The notes under the pieces were generated by a model that was not told the DNA's origin, searched no databases, and saw only the letters and a program-made list of their open reading frames with translations. The translations under genes were made by a program, and so were the position numbers. This document shows, one piece after another, positions 23,236 to 32,675 of a DNA stretch of 32,675 nucleotides (position 1 is its first letter; each line of letters opens with the position of its first letter). The DNA is taken from contig NW_019775407.1 in the NCBI RefSeq assembly GCF_001039355.2, forward strand, positions 1-32,675, written 5' to 3'. Source of the stretch: Lingula anatina. Lineage: Eukaryota; Brachiopoda; Lingulata; Lingulida; Lingulidae.

Positions 23236-25417
23236 CACTATTACCAGTTTCTTATCTATTTATCTGAAATAAATCCACATGCCAAAAATTGATCACTCAG
23301 CCAAACAAAAACTTAAAAACTGCACTTTCTTCAAATTTCTGGTTGTAGATTTTTAAAACCTATTTTTCCATTCATCCAGTTTGTAAAATGCCACCAAGTG
23401 ATACAGTTGTATGTGATATATTACTCTGCTTTGTGCAAGAGCATAATTATTCAAATGAGTATTGACAAAAATGACTAAATGTAAGATAGATAGATTGATT
23501 GATTGATTGATCAATCACAGAAAGAAAGCAATGGACAAATCCTGATTACTTAAGTCACCTCCCAGCCCCTTTTTGGGGAAATATTAAACAACTTTTTTCA
23601 CCTAAAGTTATGCTGTTTGAATCTGCATGGTCATGGTGGCATTAGGTCCAATTTGGTGGCAATAATTTGAAGTTTCAACCATTTAAAATGCATCTTTAAT
23701 TTTTTTTAAAAACTGTCAAATAAACTGCTTTTATTTTCAGATGTGTCAGCTGCATGGTGGAGGTTATTATTTACTTGGCAAGCAAGACAGCATGGAGTTT
23801 CTGGGAGACCCCCAGGCAGGCAGTCTGGTGATGCACTTTCTCCCACAGGCTCTGAGGGAGAGCAGGATAACCCTTCACTGCAGTCCTGGAAAGGAAGGAG
23901 AGTTTATATTCATAAAAGAAGATCAGGATCCTTCTACAAAGCTGTCCACTTTTGTTAGTATTTGCCATGTGTTGTATTAAATCTTTTTACCAGATGTGTG
24001 AATATTTTAATTATGTTGAAAACAATTTAAAACGGACAAACATTTGTACTGTCAGTAATTAACAATTTTTACTAGATTGCAGGGCTTTTTGTTGGACTAA
24101 CTGTAAGTTCCAAATGGCAACTCCTTAAAATTGATTCTTGGTCTTTGAACTGACATAACACAATTTTCTATTGGTCCTTAAAATGTTACCTCACATGACT
24201 GGTAACACTGACAGTTACAGCATGTCTGGTTAATGTATTTAACTATTTTGTTTTGGATGAGGAAAATGAAAAGATCTATTACTTTGATAAAAAAAAAATC
24301 ACTCATTAAATGAACACTGTGAAAATTATATTTAGTATAGCATTGAAAAATGTTATACTTATAGTTTCAATTGCATCTAGGGTTTGGCATTTAATAATTT
24401 TTTTCTTTCTTTTCAGCAATTTAGTTTGACAACAAAGTATGCTTGTCTACCTGAGCATAGTTTGAGTTTGGGCTCTGTACTCTGTATAATGTGAGTATTA
24501 TTATCTAGGTACAACCAAATGCAGCGTCACTGAACACTGTCATACAATACAACACTGTCACAACTACCACAGTACAACACTGTCACACCTACCACAATAT
24601 TATACTGTCATACATATCATTATACAACACTGTCACACCTACTATAATACAACACTGTCACACCTACCACAATATAATACTGTCATACATATCATAATAC
24701 AACACTGTCACAACTACCACAATACAACACTGTCAGACCTACCACAATACAACACTGTCAGACCTACCACAATATAATACTATCATACCTATCACAATAC
24801 AACACTGTCACACCTATCACAATACAACACTGTCACACCTACCACAATACATTCTTTACTTTGCTGTGCCTCAGCAGGAGTTTTGAACTGCACTGTGGGG
24901 AAATTGAGAGCGCAAACTATAAGATGGTAGGCCTGTCATTATCATGCATATATTGATATTTTGTTTCAGACTGCTAGTGCTAGTAATCATCTACCTGGTC
25001 TGTGGAATTCTCTTCTTGAAGTTTGTGAGAGGGGCGCAGGGGGCAGAACTCATACCAAACCTGGATTTCTGGAAAGATTTCCCTTTTTTAGTAAGGGTAA
25101 GTTATTAATTTAATTTTAATTTCTAAGAAAGTTGTGTGAAACTATGTCACTTCATGGTACTGTAGTTGTTTATAATGGTAATATATATATTACTCTGAAT
25201 AAAAGAACTGAGATAATTACCATGTGTCGGCATAAAGTGACGTAACTAACACGGCGTGCGACGTAAGTGTCGTCACGCTGTGTATGTAAAACGGTTAATA
25301 TAACCATTTTCAAATAAACCTCCTGACGATTGGGCATACCTTCTGGGTATGCCCATGAAACTCGGAGTCGGGGTTATTGCATGTCTTTTGTTTATTTATT
25401 TATTTATTAATTTTAAT

Positions 25418-25503
<86 letters not shown>

Positions 25504-25642
25504 AGAAGACCCATATATACCTGTAACCTTTCATGTCTTGTCTTTATGTTGATTGTTAGCTAATTTTTTTACAATATTCTAGGACGGATTTTATTTTGTC
25601 AAAAATGGTTGTAAAGAAGAAAGTACATATGAGAAGATCTAG
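21953..25642 (+). CDS. Cation-dependent mannose-6-phosphate receptor-like (MRH domain) membrane protein
   Basis: Exons 21953-22104, 22516-22606, 23741-23953, 24417-24490, 24970-25096 and 25583-25642 splice in phase to 238 aa. Signal peptide at 1-20 (hydrophobic, ends PVRS); luminal MRH domain at about 22-165; one membrane span at about 168-193; short cytosolic tail. The juxtamembrane segment GAQGAELIPNLDFWKDF closely follows the CD-MPR pattern (human GAKGMEQFPHLAFWQDL), which identifies the family. Compared with human CD-MPR ligand residues, Gln66 and Arg111 have equivalents (Q84, R120), Glu133 falls at D142, and Tyr143 is F152. The Cys106-Cys141 pair is missing. The tail lacks the acidic-LL ending and finishes in YEKI, a YxxPhi sorting signal. 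Likely cycles between Golgi and endosomes; mannose-6-phosphate binding is uncertain. An ATG27-like role is an alternative. An in-frame upstream ATG at 21863 is less likely because it would bury the signal peptide. Confidence 0.85.
22933..22965. mobile_element. Possible fragment of the CAGGGGCGGAT MITE
   Basis: GGGGGCAGATGGAGGCCATC followed by TTCTGGCTCTTC resembles one end of the MITE at 20832, with no matching second end. In intron 2 of the MRH gene. Confidence 0.35.
23182..23234. repeat. (CA)n microsatellite
   Basis: A 53-bp CA run in intron 2 of the MRH receptor gene. Confidence 0.95.
24532..24850. repeat. 25-bp minisatellite in MRH gene intron 4
   Basis: About 13 copies of a unit like AACACTGTCACACCTACCAC plus AATAC, starting about 40 bp after the exon 4 donor. 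Copies vary at a few positions (CATAC for CACAC, ATATC for CTACC). No splice donor is included in the unit. Confidence 0.9.
25317..25375 (+). ncRNA. Hammerhead-ribozyme-like motif
   Basis: In order: stem I strand AACCTC (25317-25322), core CTGACGA (25323-25329), a long stem II (TGGGCATACC, loop TTCTG, GGTATGCCCA), GAAA (25357-25360), a minimal stem III with 3-nt loop, the cleavage triplet GTC (25367-25369), and stem I strand GGGGTT (25370-25375). This matches the CUGANGA/GAAA/UH consensus and the short stem III typical of hammerheads in Penelope-like elements. One defect: positions 10.1 and 11.1 (25330, 25356) are both T and cannot pair. It lies in the last intron of the MRH gene, so it would be transcribed in the pre-mRNA. 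Confidence 0.6.
25425..25501. repeat. (TA)n followed by poly(T)
   Basis: A TA dinucleotide run passing directly into about 37 T residues, upstream of the last MRH exon. Together with the hammerhead-like motif it may mark the tail of a retroelement insertion. Confidence 0.85.
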
Positions 25643-27991
25643 ACATCATCCAGTTGGCAGGAAGGCAGGCAGCTATTTCTGTGAGGTCATCTAACATCAA
25701 TATCACTGTGTCATCTGTCACCATTTCATAAAGAACAAGATACACTTTGTATATATATATATACAGTGTGGGTAATGATTTTACAGTTTTCAATGGCAAA
25801 GGCTTTCAGAATTTTCTGAAGTGGCAATTAGGTTTCATAATTTGAAATAATTGAAAAGTTAATTAGGAGCCAATACTGTGATAACCAGCAAGATGTTTAT
25901 TTTTCTTCATACAATTTTTAGTATGATGAATATTAAACATTAAAATGTGTACTCTAGCTTAAGGATACTCTGTAAAGGGGAGAGGGGGGTCCAGAAAAAA
26001 AAAAAAACCTTCGTAGACAAGTTTTGTGAAAATGATGGTAAAAGTGGATGACCCCTAAAGATGCTAGTGGCAAAAATTATGCTAAGTTTATCCTAGAAAT
26101 ATATTTTAGATGTAAGTTTAAGATGTAAAGATTTATCTTTTAGACATTTGGAAAGTTTTGAGCATCTGTCTAGAACTGAGATTGGTATTTCCAAATGGAC
26201 CAATATAGGTTGTTGCAATATTTATATGCTTAGGTTTAATGTATTATGAATTCCATTCTTATGAATATTGTACAGAAAAAAAAACTCTTAGTTTTATTTC
26301 CTTTAGTTTTTTATGTACAGACACAGATGTGTCTGTACATATTGCCATCACCTGCGTCTGTCGTCGCCGTCGTCGCCGATGCCGATGGCGATGCCGATGC
26401 CGATNAGTCACATTTTCTGAAAATCCATGATACGTATATTTTATTATTAAAAATTGACGGTCATTATGCTGTTAACCATTATGTAATATGGCATCAGAAT
26501 AGAAGAAAACACAATTTTGGGTGCTGCTGCCATGATGACCATTATGGGAAAACCATGTTACTTATGATTGCCAAACTTTCAAAAAAGAAATACAGGACTA
26601 AAATGCAGCCTGAGTTGGAAAAGCAGTCTAATTGGCTTCTTTTTCTGGAAGTTATACATTTTCAAAGTGTGAACTTGTTACACATTTTACTTACATTGGT
26701 ATTACCTGTTGAGCATAATTAAAATTTGATGTTGAATTTGCAGTTTAACATAATGTTCTTTTGCATCAGAATTGACAGTAGCCTATTTAGTGCATAGTTA
26801 TTTCCTGTTTTTTGTCTGTACATTTGACAGCTTTGCTGCCTTGTTATATAGTTATAATTAATGAAGACTGCTCTTGTGCCATTCCACAGGCAAGCTCAAA
26901 TAACTTGTACATTGTACATAAATCATATGTATCAGTAGAGTTGCCATTTTTATAATGAAAGCAATTTTTGAAACTTTTTCTCTGAAAATTGTATTTTACT
27001 GGACAACAGAGTTGCTTGAACATACAGGAAATCCAGCGACTTATACTTTTATGTTTTTAACGCTCACAGACTTATAGAATCTGTGAATCTTTCTACCAAG
27101 AAGGCAGGTACTAGTATTTAGAATTCTTAGAGTATTAACATGTGGCAACATCAATTAGGATACCTTTACTTTTGTTTGTGTGGAAATAGCTGAAATACCA
27201 TGAAGTTATATGTTAACAAAACTGGGATAAATGTCTACAAACAGTTAAACTTTGGTAAAACTTCTCCAGTATTTCCATGTTTAGCCATACATCTTCATAA
27301 GGTGAAGCATTTCATTAGGACAAGGTTACTTATCAGACACTAAGGCATTAGGGTGGAAATATGTGTTGTTTAAAAGGTTAAGATACTGTGTATCAGTAGT
27401 TATACAGCTTGACATTGGTTGAGAATATGTTGGGCCATAATTAGCATATGATATCCAGTGTTTTTTATTTTAAATTTTTTTTATTTGTATGTATTTTTGT
27501 TTAGACTTGTTTTTTAGGCATTTTCAGCTGAACTTTAAAAGGGCTACTTTCTTGCTTTGGAATATAAATTTTGTAACATTCTGTCACAGGTTATTATCTC
27601 TAATGGAATAGTTGGATTTGTTTAATTGCTTATAATACTACATCAAGAAATTGTACCAGTTTGCCAACTAACCTTTGTTGGTGCCTTACTAGTTTGGTAT
27701 AGTTGAAATAAGTTGAAAATAAGCTACGTAATATGATGTTATGTATTGCGTCTTTGTTTCATAATATAGCCCAATTTAAAACACTAATGACTTAGATCTG
27801 GAAACAGAATGTGGAAGTCAAATCCTTTTGTATTTAATGATCCTTAATGATATTGTAGGGTCCCGTGCCTTAAAAATCACAAGTAACATATTTTTAACAA
27901 TGATTTTAAGAAGTTTAAAGGATGTAATTAAACCAAAACAAACTGTTCAGGGGGGTCTACACGTTTGATGTATATTGTAATGGGAAATAAA
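25643..27991 (+). terminator. Probable 3' UTR of the MRH receptor, AATAAA at 27986-27991
   Basis: No further exon or gene is recognised downstream of the stop codon. The clearest plus-strand AATAAA is at 27986-27991, which would make a 2.3 kb 3' UTR; earlier cleavage is possible. The region contains a short (TA)n at about 25749 and the palindrome/triplet element at 26312-26404. Confidence 0.4.
26312..26404 (+). mobile_element. Dispersed palindrome plus CGN-triplet element (copy 2)
   Basis: TGTACAGACACA, GA and the inverted arm, then TTGCCATCACCTGCGTCTGT and CGTCGCC/GATGCC triplets, ending at a single N (26405). The sequence matches the reverse complement of 12692-12804 closely. Confidence 0.65.
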
Positions 27992-28037
27992 TGAGTTTTT
28001 AAGACCAGGATTTAGACCTTCATTTTACAGCAAAACT

Positions 28038-28236
28038 CTGCTGTGTCTTCTCTGCCACATTTCCCTGCTGTCTTCTCTGCCACATTTCTATGTCTTCTCA
28101 GTCACTGTCTTCTCTGCCACTTATCTCTGTGTCTTCTCTGCCACTTTTCTATGCTGTATCTTCTCTGCCAGTGGCACATTTGTCAGCTGTGTATTCTCCA
28201 CCACACATCTGAGCTGTCTTTTCTGCCACATTCATC
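28038..28236. repeat. Pyrimidine-rich minisatellite (GTCTTCTCTGCCAC core)
   Basis: About seven variant copies of CTGTGTCTTCTCTGCCACTT, spaced by roughly 25-35 bp. The plus-strand open frame through it (28043-28345) is a product of the repeat. Confidence 0.8.
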
Positions 28237-28239
28237 TGC

Positions 28240-29155
28240 TGCTGTTGCAGTTTTAAAACTCCTAAATCATATTCAAAATACATTCCAGTTTTTCGATAAA
28301 ACCAGTGCCATCCTGTCATGTCATGTAGTCTACGACCATTTTTGATAGGTGCGGAACCTATTCTCCATAACTGACTTACGGTGTATGCGGCAGACCTCGG
28401 TCTTAACAAGGGGAAGATGGGAAAAAATCTACAACATCGGATTTGATTGTGAGCACACCGCACAATCTAATGGTTACGCCAGTTAGGATAGAAGAGGTTC
28501 AACACCGTCCTTATCATAACTTTCGGTATTAGATTAAATCATCAGAACTGCAACAGTTGGTATGGAGCAAAAGGTTAAGCTTGGATAGCCTAGAATATTA
28601 CAGGAACTGATGCATGTTTCTGAAAATTCCAAATTTTTCGTAAGTTCAAAAATGACCATCCAGTCAACTGAAATTTTGAACAGGAAAAGGAAAACATCAA
28701 TTAAACAGCATTTTTCCACATTCAAAAAGCTCACATTTACATCTGTCTAAGATCTGTGTGACTCCATTTTCGTGTTAGCCTGAGGAATTAAAGAAAAATC
28801 TCCGAAATCATAATATATATATATTGAAGCAGGTAAGACTGAAATTCGTTTGTTGATACTAATAGGAATAAAGCAGATGATGGGAGAATAACAATACGTG
28901 TGCATGGTTGATAACGAAGCAATGTTGCTAATTAATCACAGACTCCCCGTTCCTCCCAGCCCCGGCTCCGGTCGCCAGTCGACAGCTACACGGTACATGT
29001 TCGAGACTTGGGTACGCCCCGGTTATGCTTTCAGACGGATGTTATATATATGACGTAATCTTAGTTTTCCGTCGTATGTTTTCATATATAATTCTAAGTC
29101 TTGTAATTATGCTGTCCGAGGAGAACTTGGGTGCCTACCAAGCTACACAAAAATC
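28240..29155. other. Intergenic region, nothing recognised
   Basis: No gene or RNA was recognised. A GC-rich patch at about 28945-29025 stands out from the AT-rich surroundings and could belong to a regulatory region or an old repeat. Confidence 0.4.
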
Positions 29156-29563
29156 TAAATACAAGTAATCAAATACTGGGTCAAAAGTTTACACTTAGAT
29201 GATGGTGTCCTACTAAAACGGGCATACTTAGATGAACTAAAACACTTTGATCTTCTGTCAAATACTAACCTTCACAACACACGCCATAGTATGTCATGGA
29301 GTGAAGGAGTAAAGAAAATTCTTGTAGAAAATGGGTTCGGAGACGTATGGGTCAAACAGAAAGTAGACAAAAACTTCATGAAAATTTTTAGTGTTAGACT
29401 TAGAGACAGTAGTATACAACTTTGGCATAGTAGGATATCACAAGAAAATCTCAAATTGAGAAGGTATAAAACTTTCAATCTTCATTTTGAGAAAGAAAAG
29501 TTCTACAACCTGTTGACTTCTACTACGCATGAGTTCCGCCCATCGTGGCTAAATGTTGGGTAA
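29156..29563 (+). mobile_element. LINE (non-LTR retrotransposon) reverse-transcriptase C-terminal fragment
   Basis: The frame is open from just after a stop at about 29154 to a stop at 29561-29563. It includes KYWVKSLHLDDGVLLKRAY, then WSEGVKKILVENGFGDVWV, and later RDSSIQLWHSRISQENLKLR and YKTFNL. The spacing and pattern (lone-standing C-terminal part after the polymerase domain) resemble the end of invertebrate LINE ORF2 proteins. The reverse-transcriptase and endonuclease domains are absent and the upstream sequence has stops, so it is a truncated remnant. Confidence 0.65.
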
Positions 29564-29622
29564 TATATCAGGATTGACGTATGTCTTTCCGGACATGCTC
29601 AGTGCCTGTGGGAGGGAGAAAG

Positions 29623-29623
<1 letters not shown>

Positions 29624-29673
<50 letters not shown>
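29624..29673. repeat. (TA)n microsatellite
   Basis: A TA run of about 50 bp shortly downstream of the LINE fragment. Confidence 0.95.
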
Positions 29674-29678
<5 letters not shown>

Positions 29679-30173
29679 GTATTAGTGTTAGAATAAAAAT
29701 TTCATATCGGCTACTCTCAATTCGTTTTCCTACGTCCTCCATTCACTTTTTATTTACTGTTTCAGAATATTTTTATTATTCAAGTCATTGCACAGTTATA
29801 ATTATATAATCTCTGACATGATTTGAGCTAACAGACGGTGAGGACAATTTTTCCAGCTTGTGTCAGATACTTATGATTTATATTCAAGTACTGAGCTAAT
29901 GGGCATTTTTGCTCATTTATGAAAATATTGTCGTGGTTTTCCACGCATTAGCTAATATAAAAAAATAGTGGAACTATCAGTAAAACACATACACAGACGC
30001 TCAAAGTCTATCTTACATCTTCACCATCTAATTTATAAAGATTGTTTAAATAAGCAATATTTATTGTTGAAATTAATTTTATCAGTGACTATTCTAACAC
30101 ATTGCACAGTCCTAGATAATGAGTCAAAATGTTTTTGAAGTTCACATTTACCACAAAATACATGTACATATAT

Positions 30174-30255
30174 TTTGTTTTCAGATACTTCAACAACACC
30201 GGGATAAAAATTGGATATCTGGCGCCTTAGAGAATCAGCCCTATAAGTATTAAGT
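30174..30255 (+). promoter_or_regulatory. 3' splice acceptor and 5' UTR leader of the fucosyltransferase
   Basis: TATTTTGTTTTCAG ending at 30184 is a strong acceptor 71 bp before the start codon. It suggests that a non-coding leader exon lies upstream, as is common for fucosyltransferase genes with one coding exon. Confidence 0.5.
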
Positions 30256-31497
30256 ATGGTGGACATATCTGGCACCACAGCCTATTCAAAGACTACAGAA
30301 CACGTCCCATGCAGTACACGTGCCAAAAAAGCGTGCAGAATCCTGGCCTACACCATCATTATCGCTTTTGCCATTACCACTTTATTCAGCTTTGTGAAAT
30401 TATCCGACTTTTTTGCGAAAATACGGGTGTCGATTCCCTACCCAAAAATTGTGGCAAAAAGTCGATTACAGGAAAGACAAAAGACTACGTATTCTCCTGC
30501 CGGAGTCATCCCCGCCACGTCCAACAAGCCTAAGGTGATTCTGTCCTGGCCTCCCGGGCCGGGGTGGGACTTCATGCACCTCAGAGACTGTGCTAAGCCC
30601 GTCTTTAAATCCATTGGCTGCAAAGTAGACAACTGCATCTACACTGAGAAAAAGTCTTTAGCTGATAAAAGTGACGCTATTGTTTTCATAGGCAGAAGTT
30701 TGGGAAGTAAACCAAAAAAATTGCCCCATCAACGGTGGATATGGGTAACCCTCGAGAGTTCGTGTCATACCGAAGCCGCAGAAACCGGAGGTGTTTGGGC
30801 AGGGATGTTTAACTGGACCATCTCATTTCGGAGAGACTCGACCTTTTTTCTTCCATATGGTCACGCCAAGAAACGATCGACCCCTCTTACCAAAATTTTC
30901 ACCAAAATTGCGCTCAAGAAAACTAAAAAGGTGGCCTGGATGGTCAGCGACTGTGGGACACGGGGTCAACGAGAAAGATATGTCTCAGAACTTAAGAAAT
31001 ACATCTCAGTTGATGTGTACGGTGCGTGTGGCCCCTTTAAGTGTTCAAAACTCGACAATGAAAAATGTTTGGACATTATTAGCAGGGACTACAAGTTTTA
31101 CCTGTCCTTTGAGAATAGTATATCAACAGATTATGTAACAGAGAAATTTTGGAAAATGTTCGATCTAGACATTGTAACGGTAACGAGAGGCCCGGCAAAT
31201 TATTCAAGGGCTGGAATAAAACCCGAGTGGCACATTAATACGAACGATTTTAAATCTCCCAAAGATTTAGCAGACTATCTGAAATATCTGGACAGAAATG
31301 TCACGGCGTATGTTAAATATTTAGAGTGGAAGAACCAGTATGTTGGACTGTTCCCAAAAGCAGATGTATACTGTGATTTATGTGCCAAATTAAACGACCC
31401 CAGTGAACCGGTGACATGGTACCCGCCGGGACAACTGGCCAAGTGGTTTATAGATGGACACTGTATTCCTCCTAATGATTTGAATTTTAACTCTTAA
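30256..31497 (+). CDS. Alpha-1,3-fucosyltransferase (GT10 family)
   Basis: Transfers fucose from GDP-fucose to GlcNAc on glycoproteins or glycolipids in the Golgi. The single coding exon gives 413 aa, close to the family's usual length. It is a type II membrane protein: short basic cytosolic tail, signal anchor at about 29-47, stem region to about 90, then the catalytic domain. Diagnostic motifs are ESSCHTE (167-173), FNWTISFRRDS (185-195) with LPYG (199-202), VAWMVSDCG (226-234), and the acceptor/donor motif FYLSFENSISTDYVTEKFW (281-299), which is the hallmark of alpha-1,3/4 fucosyltransferases. Potential N-glycosylation sites include NWT and NVT. The ATG at 30256 has A at -3 and G at +4. 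It cannot be assigned to a particular vertebrate FUT number. Core-type versus Lewis-type specificity is unknown. Confidence 0.95.
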   Translation: MVDISGTTAYSKTTEHVPCSTRAKKACRILAYTIIIAFAITTLFSFVKLSDFFAKIRVSIPYPKIVAKSRLQERQKTTYSPAGVIPATSNKPKVILSWPPGPGWDFMHLRDCAKPVFKSIGCKVDNCIYTEKKSLADKSDAIVFIGRSLGSKPKKLPHQRWIWVTLESSCHTEAAETGGVWAGMFNWTISFRRDSTFFLPYGHAKKRSTPLTKIFTKIALKKTKKVAWMVSDCGTRGQRERYVSELKKYISVDVYGACGPFKCSKLDNEKCLDIISRDYKFYLSFENSISTDYVTEKFWKMFDLDIVTVTRGPANYSRAGIKPEWHINTNDFKSPKDLADYLKYLDRNVTAYVKYLEWKNQYVGLFPKADVYCDLCAKLNDPSEPVTWYPPGQLAKWFIDGHCIPPNDLNFNS

Positions 31498-31703
31498 AAT
31501 ACCTACCAATTTAAAGTATGGAGTGAGAAATTAATATACGGTAATGTAAATGATACATATACAGTGTAGCTGAGAACAGGTCACATTTCACTATTTGATT
31601 GTATTACGCATTGTCTCTTGGTTTGTAAACACATCCCATTTCTCAACTAACGCAATCGATGTAAGTATGGTTGCGACAGGAATGGTTGTCATGGGGACCT
31701 TGG

Positions 31704-31738
<35 letters not shown>

Positions 31739-31775
31739 AGAGGTACCAAGTATATGTATATGACTTGTGAATAAA
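31498..31775 (+). terminator. Fucosyltransferase 3' UTR, AATAAA at 31770-31775
   Basis: AATAAA at 31770-31775 gives a 3' UTR of about 280 bp, which contains a (CA)n run (31707-31738). Confidence 0.5.
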
Positions 31776-32675
31776 CTGACCTGTATACCCCATAGCTTCT
31801 GTAGACACTCTAAGCGCAGCAGCCCTTTATTGAAACAGTTTGTATTCCTTAAATGTACACAAAAATGTTTGTCCGTTATATTGTGAATTAATGGTACCAT
31901 CTTCAGATTTTATATTGTTTCCATTTCTAAATGGTACAACATATGCATGGGGTTGGTATACTTTACCCAAAATAACATAACATTGGTCAAAGAGGTGTGA
32001 GTGAAATGAAATAGTTCGTTTTTGTCTTCTCTCTGAAAAATGCAATTTACCGTGGCCTAGACATTGGCATATGTATTCTTGTTGCTAATATGCATCGATG
32101 TTTTTTCCCCTCTTTTTGAGATAAAAAACATTTGTCAAAAAGTAAAATGCTAAAGTATACAGACAGGGGAAATACATGTATGTATTCATTTAACTGCAAG
32201 GCCCTGAATAAAACTAAATAACATAAATAACCTTGTGAAACACCCTTATCTCAGCTTGCACAAGGGAATATGGACCATTTAAAAATTAATGGCTATTATA
32301 ATTTAGAAAAAACTCCCAGAAATTTTGTAAAATTGCTGAAATGTTACACTTATTACAGTATTTTCCCTTTCCTGCATGGTATTAAACAAATGCAAAATAA
32401 ATAAATAAATAAGAGAAAATACATGTATTACGCACTTTGCTAATCCAATCTATCTGAAAAACGCTAAATCTCGACGATGAAAATTAAATGTTATTTGTCA
32501 AGTAGTTTAAATAAAATTAAGCATTCTTCCTATGGATTCACATTCTTTCTTAATTGCCGTCTTTCTCCTTTCACCTTTCTTTCGTTGTTTTTATTTATTT
32601 ATTTATTTAATTATTTTATTTTATTTATTTATTTATTTATTATTATTATTATTATTATTTTTTTTTTTTTTTTTT
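31776..32675. other. Intergenic tail with low-complexity end
   Basis: No gene is seen. The last 90 bases are (TTTA)n, (TTA)n and poly(T), with further (AAAT)n near 32397. Confidence 0.6.

Noticed and set aside
26246-26722. 158-codon plus-strand frame containing the triplet repeat
   Set aside because: It runs through a dispersed repeat and an N within the probable 3' UTR. There is no known protein pattern.
28149-28463. 104-codon minus-strand frame
   Set aside because: About half of it is the GTCTTCTCTGCCAC minisatellite read backwards. No homology was recognised.
28985-29030. GTTCGAGAC, a B-box-like sequence suggesting a tRNA gene or SINE
   Set aside because: No A-box at a proper distance and no cloverleaf could be drawn around it.

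Overview
This is an animal (intron-bearing metazoan) genomic window: AT-rich, full of microsatellites and minisatellites, with four protein-coding genes that can be rebuilt exon by exon from GT-AG splice sites and matching reading phases. The families (PA28-gamma, SOAT/ACAT, a CD-MPR-like receptor, a GT10 fucosyltransferase), the short introns and a LINE reverse-transcriptase C-terminal fragment suggest an invertebrate, probably a lophotrochozoan such as a mollusc. The taxonomic guess is an inference. No bacterial, viral or CRISPR features were seen.

Layout. (1) 507-6402, + strand: nine-exon proteasome activator PSME3/PA28-gamma (246 aa) with two alternative in-frame first coding exons and a ~1.1 kb 3' UTR. 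(2) 9648-21460, - strand: sterol O-acyltransferase (SOAT/ACAT), 15 coding exons, 562 aa, with FYxDWWN and the catalytic His of the HEY motif. It is convergent with PSME3. (3) 21953-25642, + strand: six-exon type I membrane protein of the cation-dependent mannose-6-phosphate-receptor (MRH) family, 238 aa, divergent from SOAT across a ~490 bp shared promoter region. (4) 29.16-29.56 kb: decayed LINE fragment. (5) 30256-31497, + strand: alpha-1,3-fucosyltransferase (GT10) with a single coding exon, 413 aa.

The most striking signal is in SOAT. Two different exons (6 and 8) have their 5' splice site inside a tandem minisatellite (33 bp and 21 bp units). Each repeat unit carries its own consensus donor (GTGAGT or GTAAGT), and each unit is a multiple of three with no stop codon. 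Donor choice could therefore add 11-residue or 7-residue modules to loops of the enzyme without shifting the frame. In the same gene, a ~1.13 kb block holding exons 7 and 8 occurs twice at under about 1% divergence. The two exons form a phase 1-1 cassette, but single N characters at the block edges make a haplotype/assembly artefact likely.

Other notable items: a hammerhead-ribozyme-like motif in an intron of the MRH gene, a small MITE family with 5-bp target duplications (two full copies and one possible fragment), a dispersed palindrome plus CGN-triplet element associated with two single-N gaps, a 73-bp direct repeat flanking an inserted element in PSME3, and loss of a cysteine pair and a ligand-site tyrosine in the MRH receptor.

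The genes share no single pathway. SOAT acts in ER cholesterol esterification, the MRH protein in Golgi-endosome sorting, the fucosyltransferase in Golgi glycan synthesis and PA28-gamma in nuclear 20S proteasome activation.
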